A stretch of DNA of 64,000 nt from Acrocarpospora phusangensis (lineage in GTDB: Bacteria > Actinomycetota > Actinomycetes > Streptosporangiales > Streptosporangiaceae): NCBI RefSeq assembly GCF_016862995.1, contig NZ_BOOA01000002.1, positions 1-64,000 on the forward strand. Reading direction: 5' to 3'. The notes under the pieces were generated by a model. It ran no database searches. It had not been told where the DNA came from and was given only the letters and a program-made list of their open reading frames with translations. Both the position numbers and the translations under genes were made by a program. How positions within the stretch are numbered: the first letter of the stretch is position 1; each line of letters begins with the position of its first letter. Shown piece after piece: positions 44,041 to 52,231 of this stretch.

Positions 44041-47000
44041 CTAGATCGGGTTGGGGACGGCGGCGTGGACAGGGGTGGCGGTTCCTGAGACGACCAGGAG
44101 GCCGCGTCCTGGAGGGCCGCCGGTGGCGCCTCGGGGGAGGCGGACGTTGAACAGGTCGCCGTCGGCGGGGCTCTGTACGGACAGCAGGACGCCGGTGCGG
44201 GATTTACGGGCTTCCGCTACGAAGCCGCGGTAAGCGGTGGCCAGGTCTCCCGTCGTTCCGGCGATCAGCAGGGCGTGTTCGCCGTCGCGGGCGGTGCGGT
44301 GGATCTCGTCCAGGGCGGAGCCCAGCGCGGAATCCGGGGAGATCAATTCGGCGTCGTCGACGATTACGACGTATCTGTGCCGTTCTTTGTGGTGATCTTC
44401 TTCTTTGGTGTCGCTCTGATCTTTAATCCGTCCGGTCTGTTCGGCCAGGAGTTTGAGCGGATCGACCGCGCCGGGCAGGCCGCCGAAGCTTTCGCCGCCG
44501 GCGGAGTCGTCGCGGAGGCTGCGGGCGTTGCCGTCCAGGACGGCCAGGACGCCGCGCAGTTCTCGGAGCGGGCTGCGGCGCGGGGTGATGATCAGGACGG
44601 GGACGCCCCGGTCGAGCAGGTCCTGGGCGGCGGTCAGGAGGGTGGAGGAGCGGCCCGATCTGGCCGGTCCTGCGACGATCGCGGCGGGGCCGTGGGCCAG
44701 CAGGTCCAGACCCGAGGGAGCGAGGGCGTCGCCGCCCGCTCCGATCAGAGCCCAGAGGGGGGATGGCGGGGTGAAACCGGGGGACAGGTCCATGACCTGG
44801 GCCGCCGTGATCCGGGTCGGGAGGGCGTCCACCCGCAGCGGCTGCTGGTCCCGGGGTTCCTTCACCGTGCGGGCCAGCGCTTGCAGGGCCGCGACCTGGG
44901 CGGGGCCGGAGGGGTCGTCGGCGAGCAGGGCGATCTGGCTCTCGACCACGCCCTGCTCGGTCATCGCGAGGGCGCGGCCGTTCGGCATGGCAGCGGGCAG
45001 GTTCTTGGCCGGAAGCCCGGCCAGGCCGTAGTCGGCGGGGTCGGCCAGCCGGAGGATCAGACGGTCCTCGAAGACGGTGGAGATCTGGCCGAGCAGACCC
45101 GACCGGTCCGAGGTGACCACGGCGCGCAGCCCCACCGCCGGGCCTTCGCGCAGCAACTGGAGCATCGAGTCGAGCAGGCGGCCGTAGTCGTAGTTCTCGA
45201 AGGCGGCCACGTAGCCTTCCCAGCGGTCGAGCATGAGGATCAGCCAGGGCTCGCGCAGGCCGCCCGCGCGGGCCTCGGCCAGTGAGGCGTAGCCGGCGTC
45301 GGCCAGGACATGCTGGCGGCGGGCCACCTCGGCGCGCAGCCGGGTGAGCAGGCGTTCGACGCGCTCCAACTGGTCGCGGGTGACGACCGCGCCGCAGTGC
45401 GGCAGAGCGACCAGCGGCAGCAGGGCGCCGGAGCCGCAGTCGATCACGTGCAGGTGCACATCGTCGGCGGAGGTGTTGGCGGCGATCGATCCGGCGATCG
45501 TCCGTAGGGCGGTGGATCGTCCGCTTCTGGCGGTGCCGGCGATGAGCAGGTGGCCGGTACCGAGGGCCAGCGGGCGCGTGCGCTGATCCCACGGCAGGTC
45601 GGACAACCCGAACGGGATCTCATCCTGCTGCCCGAGAGCCTGCCGGGAATTCCGCTTGACTCCGCTGGAGCCCTGTCGGGGGGAGTCTTCGTGGAACGCG
45701 CCGAAGGCTTGCTGCGCGGAGTTCTCGTGGCGTGCGCCGAGGGCCTGTCGTGCGTAGTCATCGCGGAACGCACCAGAGGCTTGCCGTGCGGAGCCTTCGT
45801 GGAGCGCGCCGGAGGCGTGCCATGGGGCGTCCTCTCGGGATGCGCCGGACGCTTGCTGTGCGGAGTCTTCGTGGAATGCAGCGGAGGCTTGCCGTGCGGA
45901 GCCTTCGTGGAGTGCGCCGGAGGCGTGCCATGGGGCGTCTTCTCGGGATGCGCCGGACGCTTGCTGTGCGGAGTCTTCGTGGAATGCAGGGGAGGCTTGC
46001 CGTGGGGTGTCTTCGTGGAACGCGCCGGAGGCTTGGCGTGAGGTGTCTTGGAATGTGCCGGACGCTTGCTGGGCGGAGTCTTCGTGGAATGCGCCGGAGG
46101 GCGGTCGTGCGGGGTTCTCCTGGAGCGTGCCGAGGGTGATCTGCTCAGGGAGCGGGGGTAACCAAGGGCTTGGTTGCCGGGGGATGGAGTGGGTGACGGT
46201 GAGGACCTGGTCGACCAGTCTCGCCAGGTCGGTGGTGCCGGAGGTCTCGATGCCGCTCCTGGTGGCCAGCGGGTGGCCGAGCGCTGCCCAGGAGAGGTCG
46301 GTGACTCTCAGTTCGCCGTGGGAGCCCGGGCCGCCGGGGGCACGGCCGCCGATCCGCGCGGCCTGCACGGCGACCGAAGCTCCCGAGCCGGAGCGCACGT
46401 AGCATCGGCCCGGCAAGGTCTTCGGGATGTGTGCGGCTTCGGGGCCGTCGATCACGTCGGCGGACTCCTGGGTGTCGGTGACCCGCAGGGCGATGCGCAG
46501 GGAGGTGTTGGCCTGGATGTCGGCGGTGACGACGCCGGCGGGCCGCTGGGTGGCCAGGACCAGGTGGATGCCCAGTGACCGGCCTCGTCTGGCGATGTCC
46601 ACCAGGCCGTCCACAAAGTCGGGCAGTTCGGCCACCAGGGCGGCGAACTCGTCGATGATCAGTACCAGCCGGGGGAGCGGCGGCAGCTGCGCGCTCGCGG
46701 TCGTCCAGACGGCGCCCGCGCTGGGCCGGTCGAACAGGCCGGTGGCCTTCGCCTGGGTCACGCCGGACGCGCCCAGCACCCAGGTCGTGCCGCGTTCGGC
46801 CGCGTCTCTGGCCTCCAGGTAGTCGTCGATGTCCTTCGCGCCCGCGTTCAGCAGCAGGCGCTCCCTACGGCGGATCTCGGCCGCCAGGGAGGTCAGGGCG
46901 CGCTGGGTGAGGTGGCCGTCCAGGTCGCTGACCATGCCGACGGTGTGCGGGAGGCGTACGCACTCCTTGAAGGCGGCGCCGCCCTTGTAGTCGATCAGGA

Positions 47001-49581
47001 CGAAGGTCATCTCGTCGGGGCGGTTGGCTACGGCCAGCGAGCTGATCATCGTCTGGAGGAGTTCGGACTTGCCCGCGCCGGTGGTTCCGGCGATCAGCGT
47101 GTGCGGGCCGTCCCGGCGCAGATCCACCGCGTACGGACCGTCGGGGCCGACGCCGATCACGGCGCGGGTGTCGCGGCCCGGGGCTTTGCCCAGGTCGATC
47201 AGGTCGAGCAGGCGGGCGGAGCCGGGGAGCGCGGTGGCGGGATCGTCGCGGCTCACGTCGCGGAGTGGGGCCAGGGCGCGGGCCACCCGGTCGGCCCAGC
47301 GGGCGGAGACCTGGTCGGCGCGGATCCGGCCGAGGGCGTCGAGGCCGCCGCCGCGCAGCCGGAGGGTGCCGTCCGCGGCGCAGGAGACGACGGTCGCGCA
47401 CTCCTCGGGGAGCAGGGCTTGGTCGTCGTCGATGGCGATCGTGTAGACGCCCGCGGGTGGACCTTGGCGCAGCACCTGGGGCATGCCGGGCAGGCCGCGC
47501 AGGACCTGGGCGCCGTCGAGGACGACCAGGACGTCGTACGGGCGTTCGTCGTAGGTGCCGAAGGTGGGTTCCGCGGGGCGGGGGGTGCCGCGGCCGAGAT
47601 CGTTCCAGCCGGTGGGGCCGCCGGTGAGCCTGCCGGGGCGCAGAAGAGGGGCGTTCTCCTCGTCCAGGCGTTCGGTGATCAAGGCGGCCAGCTCCGCGAC
47701 GCGGCGGGCGGCGGCGTCGGGGTCGGCGCCGATCAGGGCGACGCTGTCGGTGACGTGGGTTACGCAGTGCGGGAGCCAGCGGACCCAGCTCCACTGGTCG
47801 GCGCCGTCGGGGTGGGCGGTGAGGACGACGACGGCCAGGTCGCGGGGGCTGTGCAGGGTCGCGGCCTGGCCGACCAGCCAGCGGGCGGTGTTGAGCGCGA
47901 CCCTGCGGGGGCCGGTGAGGCCGGCCACACCCAGGCGGCGCATCGCCAGGGCCACGGGGACGTTGCGGGCGGTGGGAATGTCCTTCTGGGGCGGCTCGAA
48001 TTCGATCTCGGCGGGGAGGTCGGCGAGGCCGACCCGGAGACGGAGGGCGTCCTGGTCGTGGGTTCTGCGTTCCCAGAGGCGGCGTCTCGGGCCGGTCGCG
48101 GTGAGGAGGAGTTCGGCGGGGTCGGGGGCGGCGGCGCGGCGGGCCTTCTCGTCCTCGGCGCGGGCGGCTTCGACGCGCCGGGTGAAATCCTCGAGTTCCT
48201 GGCGGTAGTCCTTGAGGGCCTGGCGGTGCTGTTTGCGGCCGTGGCGGCGGTCGCTGATCCACTGGCCGATCATGATCATGGGGGTCATGAAGGCGATCAG
48301 CAGGAAGTACCAGGCTTGGAAGACGATCGCCATGACCAGGCCGAAGACGGCGGGGAGGAACGCCGCGAGGAGTTGGAGGCGCATTCCCTCGGCGCGTTTG
48401 GGCTCCTGGGGGACGGCGAAGGAGATGGTTCGTTCCGGGAGGCGCAGGCGTGGGGGGCGGTTGTAGGCGAGGCCGCCGTCGGGGAGGGCGTCCAGGTGGG
48501 CGTCGGGGGGTTCGATGGGGCCCACCGAGAAGACCGAGTTGCCGCAGGACAGCATCGCGCCCTCGTCCCAGGCGACCGCTTCGTTGACCGCGTTGCCGTC
48601 GAGAATCGGGCCCTTGGATCCGGGCGCGTTGCCCAGGAGGGAACCAGCCGTGCTTCCTCGGCCGGAGCCGGATGTTCCTCGGCTGGATCGGGGCGTGCTT
48701 CCAAGGATGGAGCCAGGTGGGCTTTCTCTGCTGGAACCGGATGCTCCTCGGTTGGATCCGGGCAGGCTTCCAAGGATGGAGCCAGAGGTGCGCCCTCCGC
48801 TGGAATCAGACGTGCCTCGGTTGGATCCGGGCGCGTTTCCTTGGGGGGATCCAAGGTTCGATCCGCTGTCCCGGGTGGATCCGTTCTCTCGGAGGGTGGG
48901 TCCTCGTTCGTCCCTCGAATTCCTAGGAGATTCTTTCCAGAATTCCTCTTCCGCGTCTCGCGAAGGGCCGGGGCGAGCGCTGGATGACCTCGGGGTGCCG
49001 GCGGGATCCGCCGAGGTTCTGAAAGGTGATCTGGATTTCGTCGTCGGGGGGTCGGTCGGGGTTCTGAAGGATGAGCCGGCCTCGATGGTGATTCCGGAGG
49101 GGATGAGGCGGATGATCGCCGCTTCGGTGCCCAGCGTCGGGTCGGGGACGGTGATCGCGCAGGCCGGGTCTGAGCCGATGACGTGGGTGCCCAGGGCCAG
49201 GCGGTGTACGGCGCCTGCTCCTGGGCCGCCGACCACGCGGAGTTCGACCATGCCGGCGGGTTCCTCGATGACGGTGGCCAGCGCGGATCGGCGGTCCAGG
49301 GCGATGCGGTCGCCTTCGCGGAGCAGGCCGAACACGCGGGCCGCGGGGTCCAGGCGCTGGCCGTCGAGCCAGACCTCGGTGTGGCCGGGGTCGGGGGGTT
49401 CGCGGTCCATGCCGTACGGGGCGCGGGCGCGGGGGAGGCGCACGACGTTCGAGGGGCGGGAGTTGGGGCTTTCCAGTGCCCTGGCCAGGGCGGCGACGGT
49501 GGTGCTCTCGTCTCCTTCGACGAGGACGTCGCGGGCGGCGGTGGCCCCGGGGGTTCCGACCACGCTGATCGTTATCCGCAT
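44041..49581 (-). CDS. EccC/EssC-type T7SS FtsK-SpoIIIE ATPase with FHA domain and repeat linkers
   Basis: 1846-aa motor protein. N-terminus (1-105) with ubiquitin-like or FHA-like pattern. An FHA domain (about 112-168 and 326-356) is split by a Ser/Gly/Pro insert (about 172-324). Two TM helices (about 402-438). ATPase 1 has Walker A GTTGAGKSE (~830-838), Walker B LVLIIDEFAA (~973) and a catalytic-type ATQRP. A linker of 13 twelve-residue repeats (about 1150-1305) follows. ATPases 2 and 3 have P-loops GTARSGRST (~1349) and GPARSGRSS (~1633) with Arg for Lys. ATG at 49581 with GGAG; ATG 49593 precedes the SD. Presumably exports the WXG100 protein. Confidence 0.9.
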   Translation of the reverse strand: MRITISVVGTPGATAARDVLVEGDESTTVAALARALESPNSRPSNVVRLPRARAPYGMDREPPDPGHTEVWLDGQRLDPAARVFGLLREGDRIALDRRSALATVIEEPAGMVELRVVGGPGAGAVHRLALGTHVIGSDPACAITVPDPTLGTEAAIIRLIPSGITIEAGSSFRTPTDPPTTKSRSPFRTSADPAGTPRSSSARPGPSRDAEEEFWKESPRNSRDERGPTLRENGSTRDSGSNLGSPQGNAPGSNRGTSDSSGGRTSGSILGSLPGSNRGASGSSRESPPGSILGSTPRSSRGTSGSGRGSTAGSLLGNAPGSKGPILDGNAVNEAVAWDEGAMLSCGNSVFSVGPIEPPDAHLDALPDGGLAYNRPPRLRLPERTISFAVPQEPKRAEGMRLQLLAAFLPAVFGLVMAIVFQAWYFLLIAFMTPMIMIGQWISDRRHGRKQHRQALKDYRQELEDFTRRVEAARAEDEKARRAAAPDPAELLLTATGPRRRLWERRTHDQDALRLRVGLADLPAEIEFEPPQKDIPTARNVPVALAMRRLGVAGLTGPRRVALNTARWLVGQAATLHSPRDLAVVVLTAHPDGADQWSWVRWLPHCVTHVTDSVALIGADPDAAARRVAELAALITERLDEENAPLLRPGRLTGGPTGWNDLGRGTPRPAEPTFGTYDERPYDVLVVLDGAQVLRGLPGMPQVLRQGPPAGVYTIAIDDDQALLPEECATVVSCAADGTLRLRGGGLDALGRIRADQVSARWADRVARALAPLRDVSRDDPATALPGSARLLDLIDLGKAPGRDTRAVIGVGPDGPYAVDLRRDGPHTLIAGTTGAGKSELLQTMISSLAVANRPDEMTFVLIDYKGGAAFKECVRLPHTVGMVSDLDGHLTQRALTSLAAEIRRRERLLLNAGAKDIDDYLEARDAAERGTTWVLGASGVTQAKATGLFDRPSAGAVWTTASAQLPPLPRLVLIIDEFAALVAELPDFVDGLVDIARRGRSLGIHLVLATQRPAGVVTADIQANTSLRIALRVTDTQESADVIDGPEAAHIPKTLPGRCYVRSGSGASVAVQAARIGGRAPGGPGSHGELRVTDLSWAALGHPLATRSGIETSGTTDLARLVDQVLTVTHSIPRQPSPWLPPLPEQITLGTLQENPARPPSGAFHEDSAQQASGTFQDTSRQASGAFHEDTPRQASPAFHEDSAQQASGASREDAPWHASGALHEGSARQASAAFHEDSAQQASGASREDAPWHASGALHEGSARQASGAFRDDYARQALGARHENSAQQAFGAFHEDSPRQGSSGVKRNSRQALGQQDEIPFGLSDLPWDQRTRPLALGTGHLLIAGTARSGRSTALRTIAGSIAANTSADDVHLHVIDCGSGALLPLVALPHCGAVVTRDQLERVERLLTRLRAEVARRQHVLADAGYASLAEARAGGLREPWLILMLDRWEGYVAAFENYDYGRLLDSMLQLLREGPAVGLRAVVTSDRSGLLGQISTVFEDRLILRLADPADYGLAGLPAKNLPAAMPNGRALAMTEQGVVESQIALLADDPSGPAQVAALQALARTVKEPRDQQPLRVDALPTRITAAQVMDLSPGFTPPSPLWALIGAGGDALAPSGLDLLAHGPAAIVAGPARSGRSSTLLTAAQDLLDRGVPVLIITPRRSPLRELRGVLAVLDGNARSLRDDSAGGESFGGLPGAVDPLKLLAEQTGRIKDQSDTKEEDHHKERHRYVVIVDDAELISPDSALGSALDEIHRTARDGEHALLIAGTTGDLATAYRGFVAEARKSRTGVLLSVQSPADGDLFNVRLPRGATGGPPGRGLLVVSGTATPVHAAVPNPI
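45668..46130. repeat. 36-bp coding repeats in eccC (12-aa units)
   Basis: Minus strand codes for about 13 copies of a 12-residue unit, consensus AFHEDSAQQASG with variants ASREDAPWHASG and ALHEGSARQASG. Three units (108 bp) are duplicated in tandem almost exactly. It lies between ATPase domains 1 and 2. Confidence 0.85.
48610..49066. repeat. low-complexity insert inside the eccC FHA domain
   Basis: Minus strand codes for residues about 172-324, Ser/Gly/Pro/Arg-rich, with recurring GSILGS and GSNRG(T/A)S. It separates FHA strands ending RLIPSGITIEAGS from those starting ILDGNAVNEAV. Confidence 0.75.
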
Positions 49582-49681
49582 GTGCGGCTCCAATGCTGGG
49601 GGGCGGGGTCAAGGTACAGAAGCCGCCCTGGGGGCTCTCCTGGTATGCGGATTCGGTAACACGCGAGCCATTGAAGCGGAC

Positions 49682-49863
49682 TGTGGACACGTTCGTGTTG
49701 GGGGTTGTGGATGACTGGGTGGAGCGGTGGATATCTCTGTGGATAACTTCTGACCCTGTGGACAAAGTTGGACCAATCCACCTGCGACCAGCGCATGAAG
49801 TGCTTGTAATCGTTTCGATAAACACGAATCGCATTCATGTTCACTGAACAACCCTGTGGATAA
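49682..49863 (-). other. cluster of DnaA-box-like nonamers
   Basis: All in one orientation (TTATCCACA reads on the minus strand; TGTGGATAA on plus). Exact TGTGGATAA at 49738-49746 and 49855-49863; TGTGGACAA (rc TTGTCCACA, the Streptomyces-type box) at 49757-49765; near matches TGTGGACAC 49682-49690, TGTGGATGA 49706-49714, GGTGGATAT 49726-49734. No dnaA, dnaN or gyrB is near, so this is not the usual oriC. Confidence 0.7.
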
Positions 49864-50102
49864 CTTTGCTTCGTGGGGGCCTGTCCGCGGTCCTGGTGAC
49901 GTCCATGGGTACGCCGATGCCGGTGCTTCGGATCGGTCCCGAAGTTGCCGAGTTCTCCCACCCACCCACCCTTTTGTTCTTCCGGGGCTCCGCCCCTCCG
50001 GTCTGGTCGGCTCCGCCCTTCCCGGCTTGCCCTTCCGGGCTCCGGTCCTCGCGCCTTCCGGCTCCGCCCTCCCAGCCTTCCGGCTTGCCCTTCTGGGCTC
50101 CG

Positions 50103-50181
50103 CGCTCCGCGCCCTCTGGGCACTGCCTCTCCCGCGCCCTGCGCTCCGCGCCCTCGGGGCACCGCCTCTCCCGCGCCCTGC
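50103..50181. repeat. 39-bp tandem repeat, about two copies
   Basis: GGGCAYYGCCTCTCCCGCGC... starts at 50118 and again at 50157 (period 39), including CCCTGCGCTCCGC. It runs directly into the heptamer array. Confidence 0.65.
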
Positions 50182-50383
50182 GCTCCGCACTCCGCACTCC
50201 GCACTCGCACTCCAGGCTCCGCGCTCCGCACTCCAGGCTCCGCGCTCCGCATTCCGCGCTCCGCATTCCAGGCTCCGCATTCCAGGCTCCGCGCTCTGCA
50301 TTCCGCGCTCCGGGCTCCGGGCTCCGCATTCCGCGCTCCAGGCTTCGGGCTCCGCGTTCCAGACTCCGCGCACCAGGCTTCGG
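50182..50383. repeat. 29-copy heptanucleotide tandem array
   Basis: Units of seven bases: GCTCCGC, ACTCCGC, ACTCCAG, ATTCCGC, ATTCCAG, GCTCCGG, consensus (G/A)(C/T)TCC(G/A)(C/G). 29 units fill 202 bp with a single 1-bp deletion (unit 4). A 7-bp period shifts through all codon frames, so it is not a protein repeat by design. Confidence 0.9.
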
Positions 50384-50466
50384 GCCATCTGGCTTCGTGC
50401 CTTCCGGTTCCACCTCTTCCGCGCTTCGGGTTGCGGGCTTCGCCTCCTCCGGGCGCTGCCCCACCC

Positions 50467-50506
50467 GATCCGCGCCTCCCGATCCGCGCCTCCCGATCCG
50501 CGCCTC
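50467..50506. repeat. 14-bp tandem repeat, about three copies
   Basis: GATCCGCGCCTCCC at 50467-50480 and 50481-50494, then GATCCGCGCCTC to 50506. Two heptamers (GATCCGC + GCCTCCC) per unit, so it keeps the 7-bp register. Confidence 0.8.
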
Positions 50507-51186
50507 GCGCCTTCGCGCTTGGCCCTTCGTGTTTCGTCCCATGCCGTGGTGGCCGTTGCAGGGGCTGTGGATGCATTCCGCTCCTGCTGGAGAGCCGGGC
50601 TCTTGCTTCCCCCTCCTGGTTCCATGGCGCCTTGCCGGGCGGCTCGTTTGGTCGGGGTTGTGTACTTGCTTCTGCTTTCGGCGTTGGCGGGGTGCCCGCC
50701 CTTTGATTCGCTGACGCGAAACCGCCGACAACAGGGCGGCCTGGAGGCTATCCGCACTATGCGCAGGTTGCGCCGTGCCCAGGTTGTGGCCAATTCGGTC
50801 AATTGTCGTGTCATTAGTCATATGTCCCGGCTTGGCAGGTCGGGGGGTGCGGACCGAACAACGCAGATCGCAAGCGGCCGGGGCGGCGAGAAAAGACGCC
50901 AGCCCCTGGTTGGGCGGGCTCCCGCGCCACAAGTCCGGACATGAGCGCAGCCCCGATTGAACGCACCCGGCTGGTTCGGCGTAGCAACCAGTGAAGGCGT
51001 GGGAACGGTCGAAGTCGGGGATCGGCTGGGCGCGCATGGATGGTCGAGCGTTCCAGGGGGCGGGTGCGTGGGACGAGTAGGGGCATATGGCTCCGTCGCG
51101 TGGGGGCGAGGGGTGGGTGGGAGGGGGCCACCCCCGGGCATTCCTCATCTGGCGATCTCCACAATGAAGCCACGGCAACAAGTTTT

Positions 51187-51378
51187 GTCAAGACAATAGT
51201 CAAGGCGATTCGCGTTGACATTTCGTACACTCTTGACTTTTTGTGGTTATGTTGTGTTAAGACAGTATCTCAGGAAGATCCGGTAGTCATGTTACGCCTG
51301 TTACCAGTGTGACGAACCTATCGCTTGACCTGCGGTAATACTTTTCTCGTTGACGGGATGACCTATAACCGATAAGCA
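51187..51378. promoter_or_regulatory. AT-rich leader with repeated TTGAC boxes upstream of the tad operon
   Basis: GTCAAG at 51187-51192 and 51199-51204; CTTGAC at 51232-51237 and 51324-51329; TTGACA at 51215-51220; TTGACG at 51350-51355. The last is followed after 17 nt by TAAGCA (51373-51378), a weak promoter candidate. GC content drops clearly here. The operon start lies at 51533. No -10 is convincing. Confidence 0.4.
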
Positions 51379-51532
51379 TGGGTCCCTCGTTTTGGGAATC
51401 AGTGCCGGTCGGTGATGTCCATAATGGCGTGAAATTTCGCGCGAATCCGAAAATGTTTTGATCGGCCCTCCTCGTGATCATGTGGCTTTGTGCCGCGTGC
51501 GCGTGGACTTGGACTCTGGGAGCCCCCCACCC

Positions 51533-52228
51533 ATGAGGATCAGCGAGAAGCCCGCCCGCGAGAGCCGTACCGGCCCGGTGGAACGATCTGGCCTGTCCGG
51601 ACCCGCCGCGCGGAAACTGCCGGTGCCGCCACGCGAGCGCAAGCCTGCCCTCGCGGCGCTGGCCGTGCTCCTCATCCTGGGCGGAGCGCTGGCGACCACG
51701 CTGCTGGTGCTGCGCAGCGGCGACCGCGTCTCGGCCGTACGGATCATCGAGCAGGTGGGCGCGGGCGAGAAGATCCCGGCGTCCGCGCTGCAGGAGGTGC
51801 AGATCGCCGAAACCGGGATCGACTACGTCGCCTGGCGCTTCCGGGACCGCGTGCTCACCACCTACGCGTCGGTGACCCTGCTGCCGGGCACCCTGCTCAC
51901 CGAGAACATGACCAGCACCGAGAGCGAGCAGCTCGGCCCAGGCAAGGCGCAGGTCGGACTCGCCCTGAAATCGGGGCAGGCGCCCGTCGGGCTCACCAAG
52001 GGCGACATCGTCCAGGTGATCTACGTGCCCGCCGCGGGGCGCGGCGCCACCGCCGCCTCCCAGCAGCGCATCCTCGCCCAGAACGCCCTCGTGCACAGCG
52101 TCGGCGCGCCCGGCCGCGCCGCCACCGGCCTGGTCACCGTGATCGTGGACACCGCGGTCTCACCCACCGTCGCGCAGTACGCCTCCAGCGGCGAGATCGC
52201 CCTGGCCGTGCTTCCCGGGGCACGGTAG
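51533..52228 (+). CDS. SAF domain (CpaB/RcpC-like) pilus assembly protein
   Basis: 231-aa protein. A cytoplasmic Pro/Arg-rich N-terminus, one TM helix (about residues 38-60, ALAALAVLLILGGALATTLL), then an extracellular SAF domain with VGAGEKIPASALQEVQIA and LPGTLLTENMTS, typical of CpaB/RcpC. A second part (QVGLALKSGQAPVGLTKGDI) continues the fold. ATG at 51533 follows GGGAG at 10 nt; the longer frame to 51458 has no SD. It opens the tad operon: the next ATG is 3 nt after its stop. Confidence 0.85.
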   Translation: MRISEKPARESRTGPVERSGLSGPAARKLPVPPRERKPALAALAVLLILGGALATTLLVLRSGDRVSAVRIIEQVGAGEKIPASALQEVQIAETGIDYVAWRFRDRVLTTYASVTLLPGTLLTENMTSTESEQLGPGKAQVGLALKSGQAPVGLTKGDIVQVIYVPAAGRGATAASQQRILAQNALVHSVGAPGRAATGLVTVIVDTAVSPTVAQYASSGEIALAVLPGAR

Positions 52229-52231
52229 CGA

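Larger units (their letters stand above)
49582..51532. other. 1.95-kb gene-free region between eccC and the tad operon
   Basis: No convincing gene on either strand. Long open frames exist in several frames at once because the GC-rich short repeats contain no TA; the translations are compositionally biased and carry no motif. Contents in order: eccC upstream DNA (49582-49680), a DnaA-box-like cluster (49682-49863), 39-, 7- and 14-bp repeat arrays (about 50103-50506), unremarkable DNA (about 50510-51170), and an AT-rich leader before the tad operon (51170-51480). Confidence 0.75.

Noticed and set aside
46912-48987. 691-codon plus-strand frame inside eccC
   Set aside because: Antisense shadow of the GC3-biased eccC gene; no recognisable domain, whereas the minus strand has the T7SS ATPase motifs.
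49682-49863. Chromosomal oriC
   Set aside because: DnaA-like boxes are present, but dnaA, dnaN, gyrB and rpmH are absent from the window and the cluster has only about three strong boxes; actinobacterial oriC has many more.
50182-50383. CRISPR array
   Set aside because: Units are 7 bp with no spacers; no cas genes are nearby.
49841-51181. Long minus-strand open frame (446 codons) and overlapping frames in all phases near 49.6-51.2 kb
   Set aside because: Frames are open because 7-, 14- and 39-bp GC-rich repeats lack TA; the translations are compositionally biased, differ only by frame and have no motif or SD.
51215-51262. TTGACA at 51215 as the tad operon promoter
   Set aside because: No TANNNT hexamer lies 16-19 nt downstream; the box is reported only as part of the repeated TTGAC cluster.
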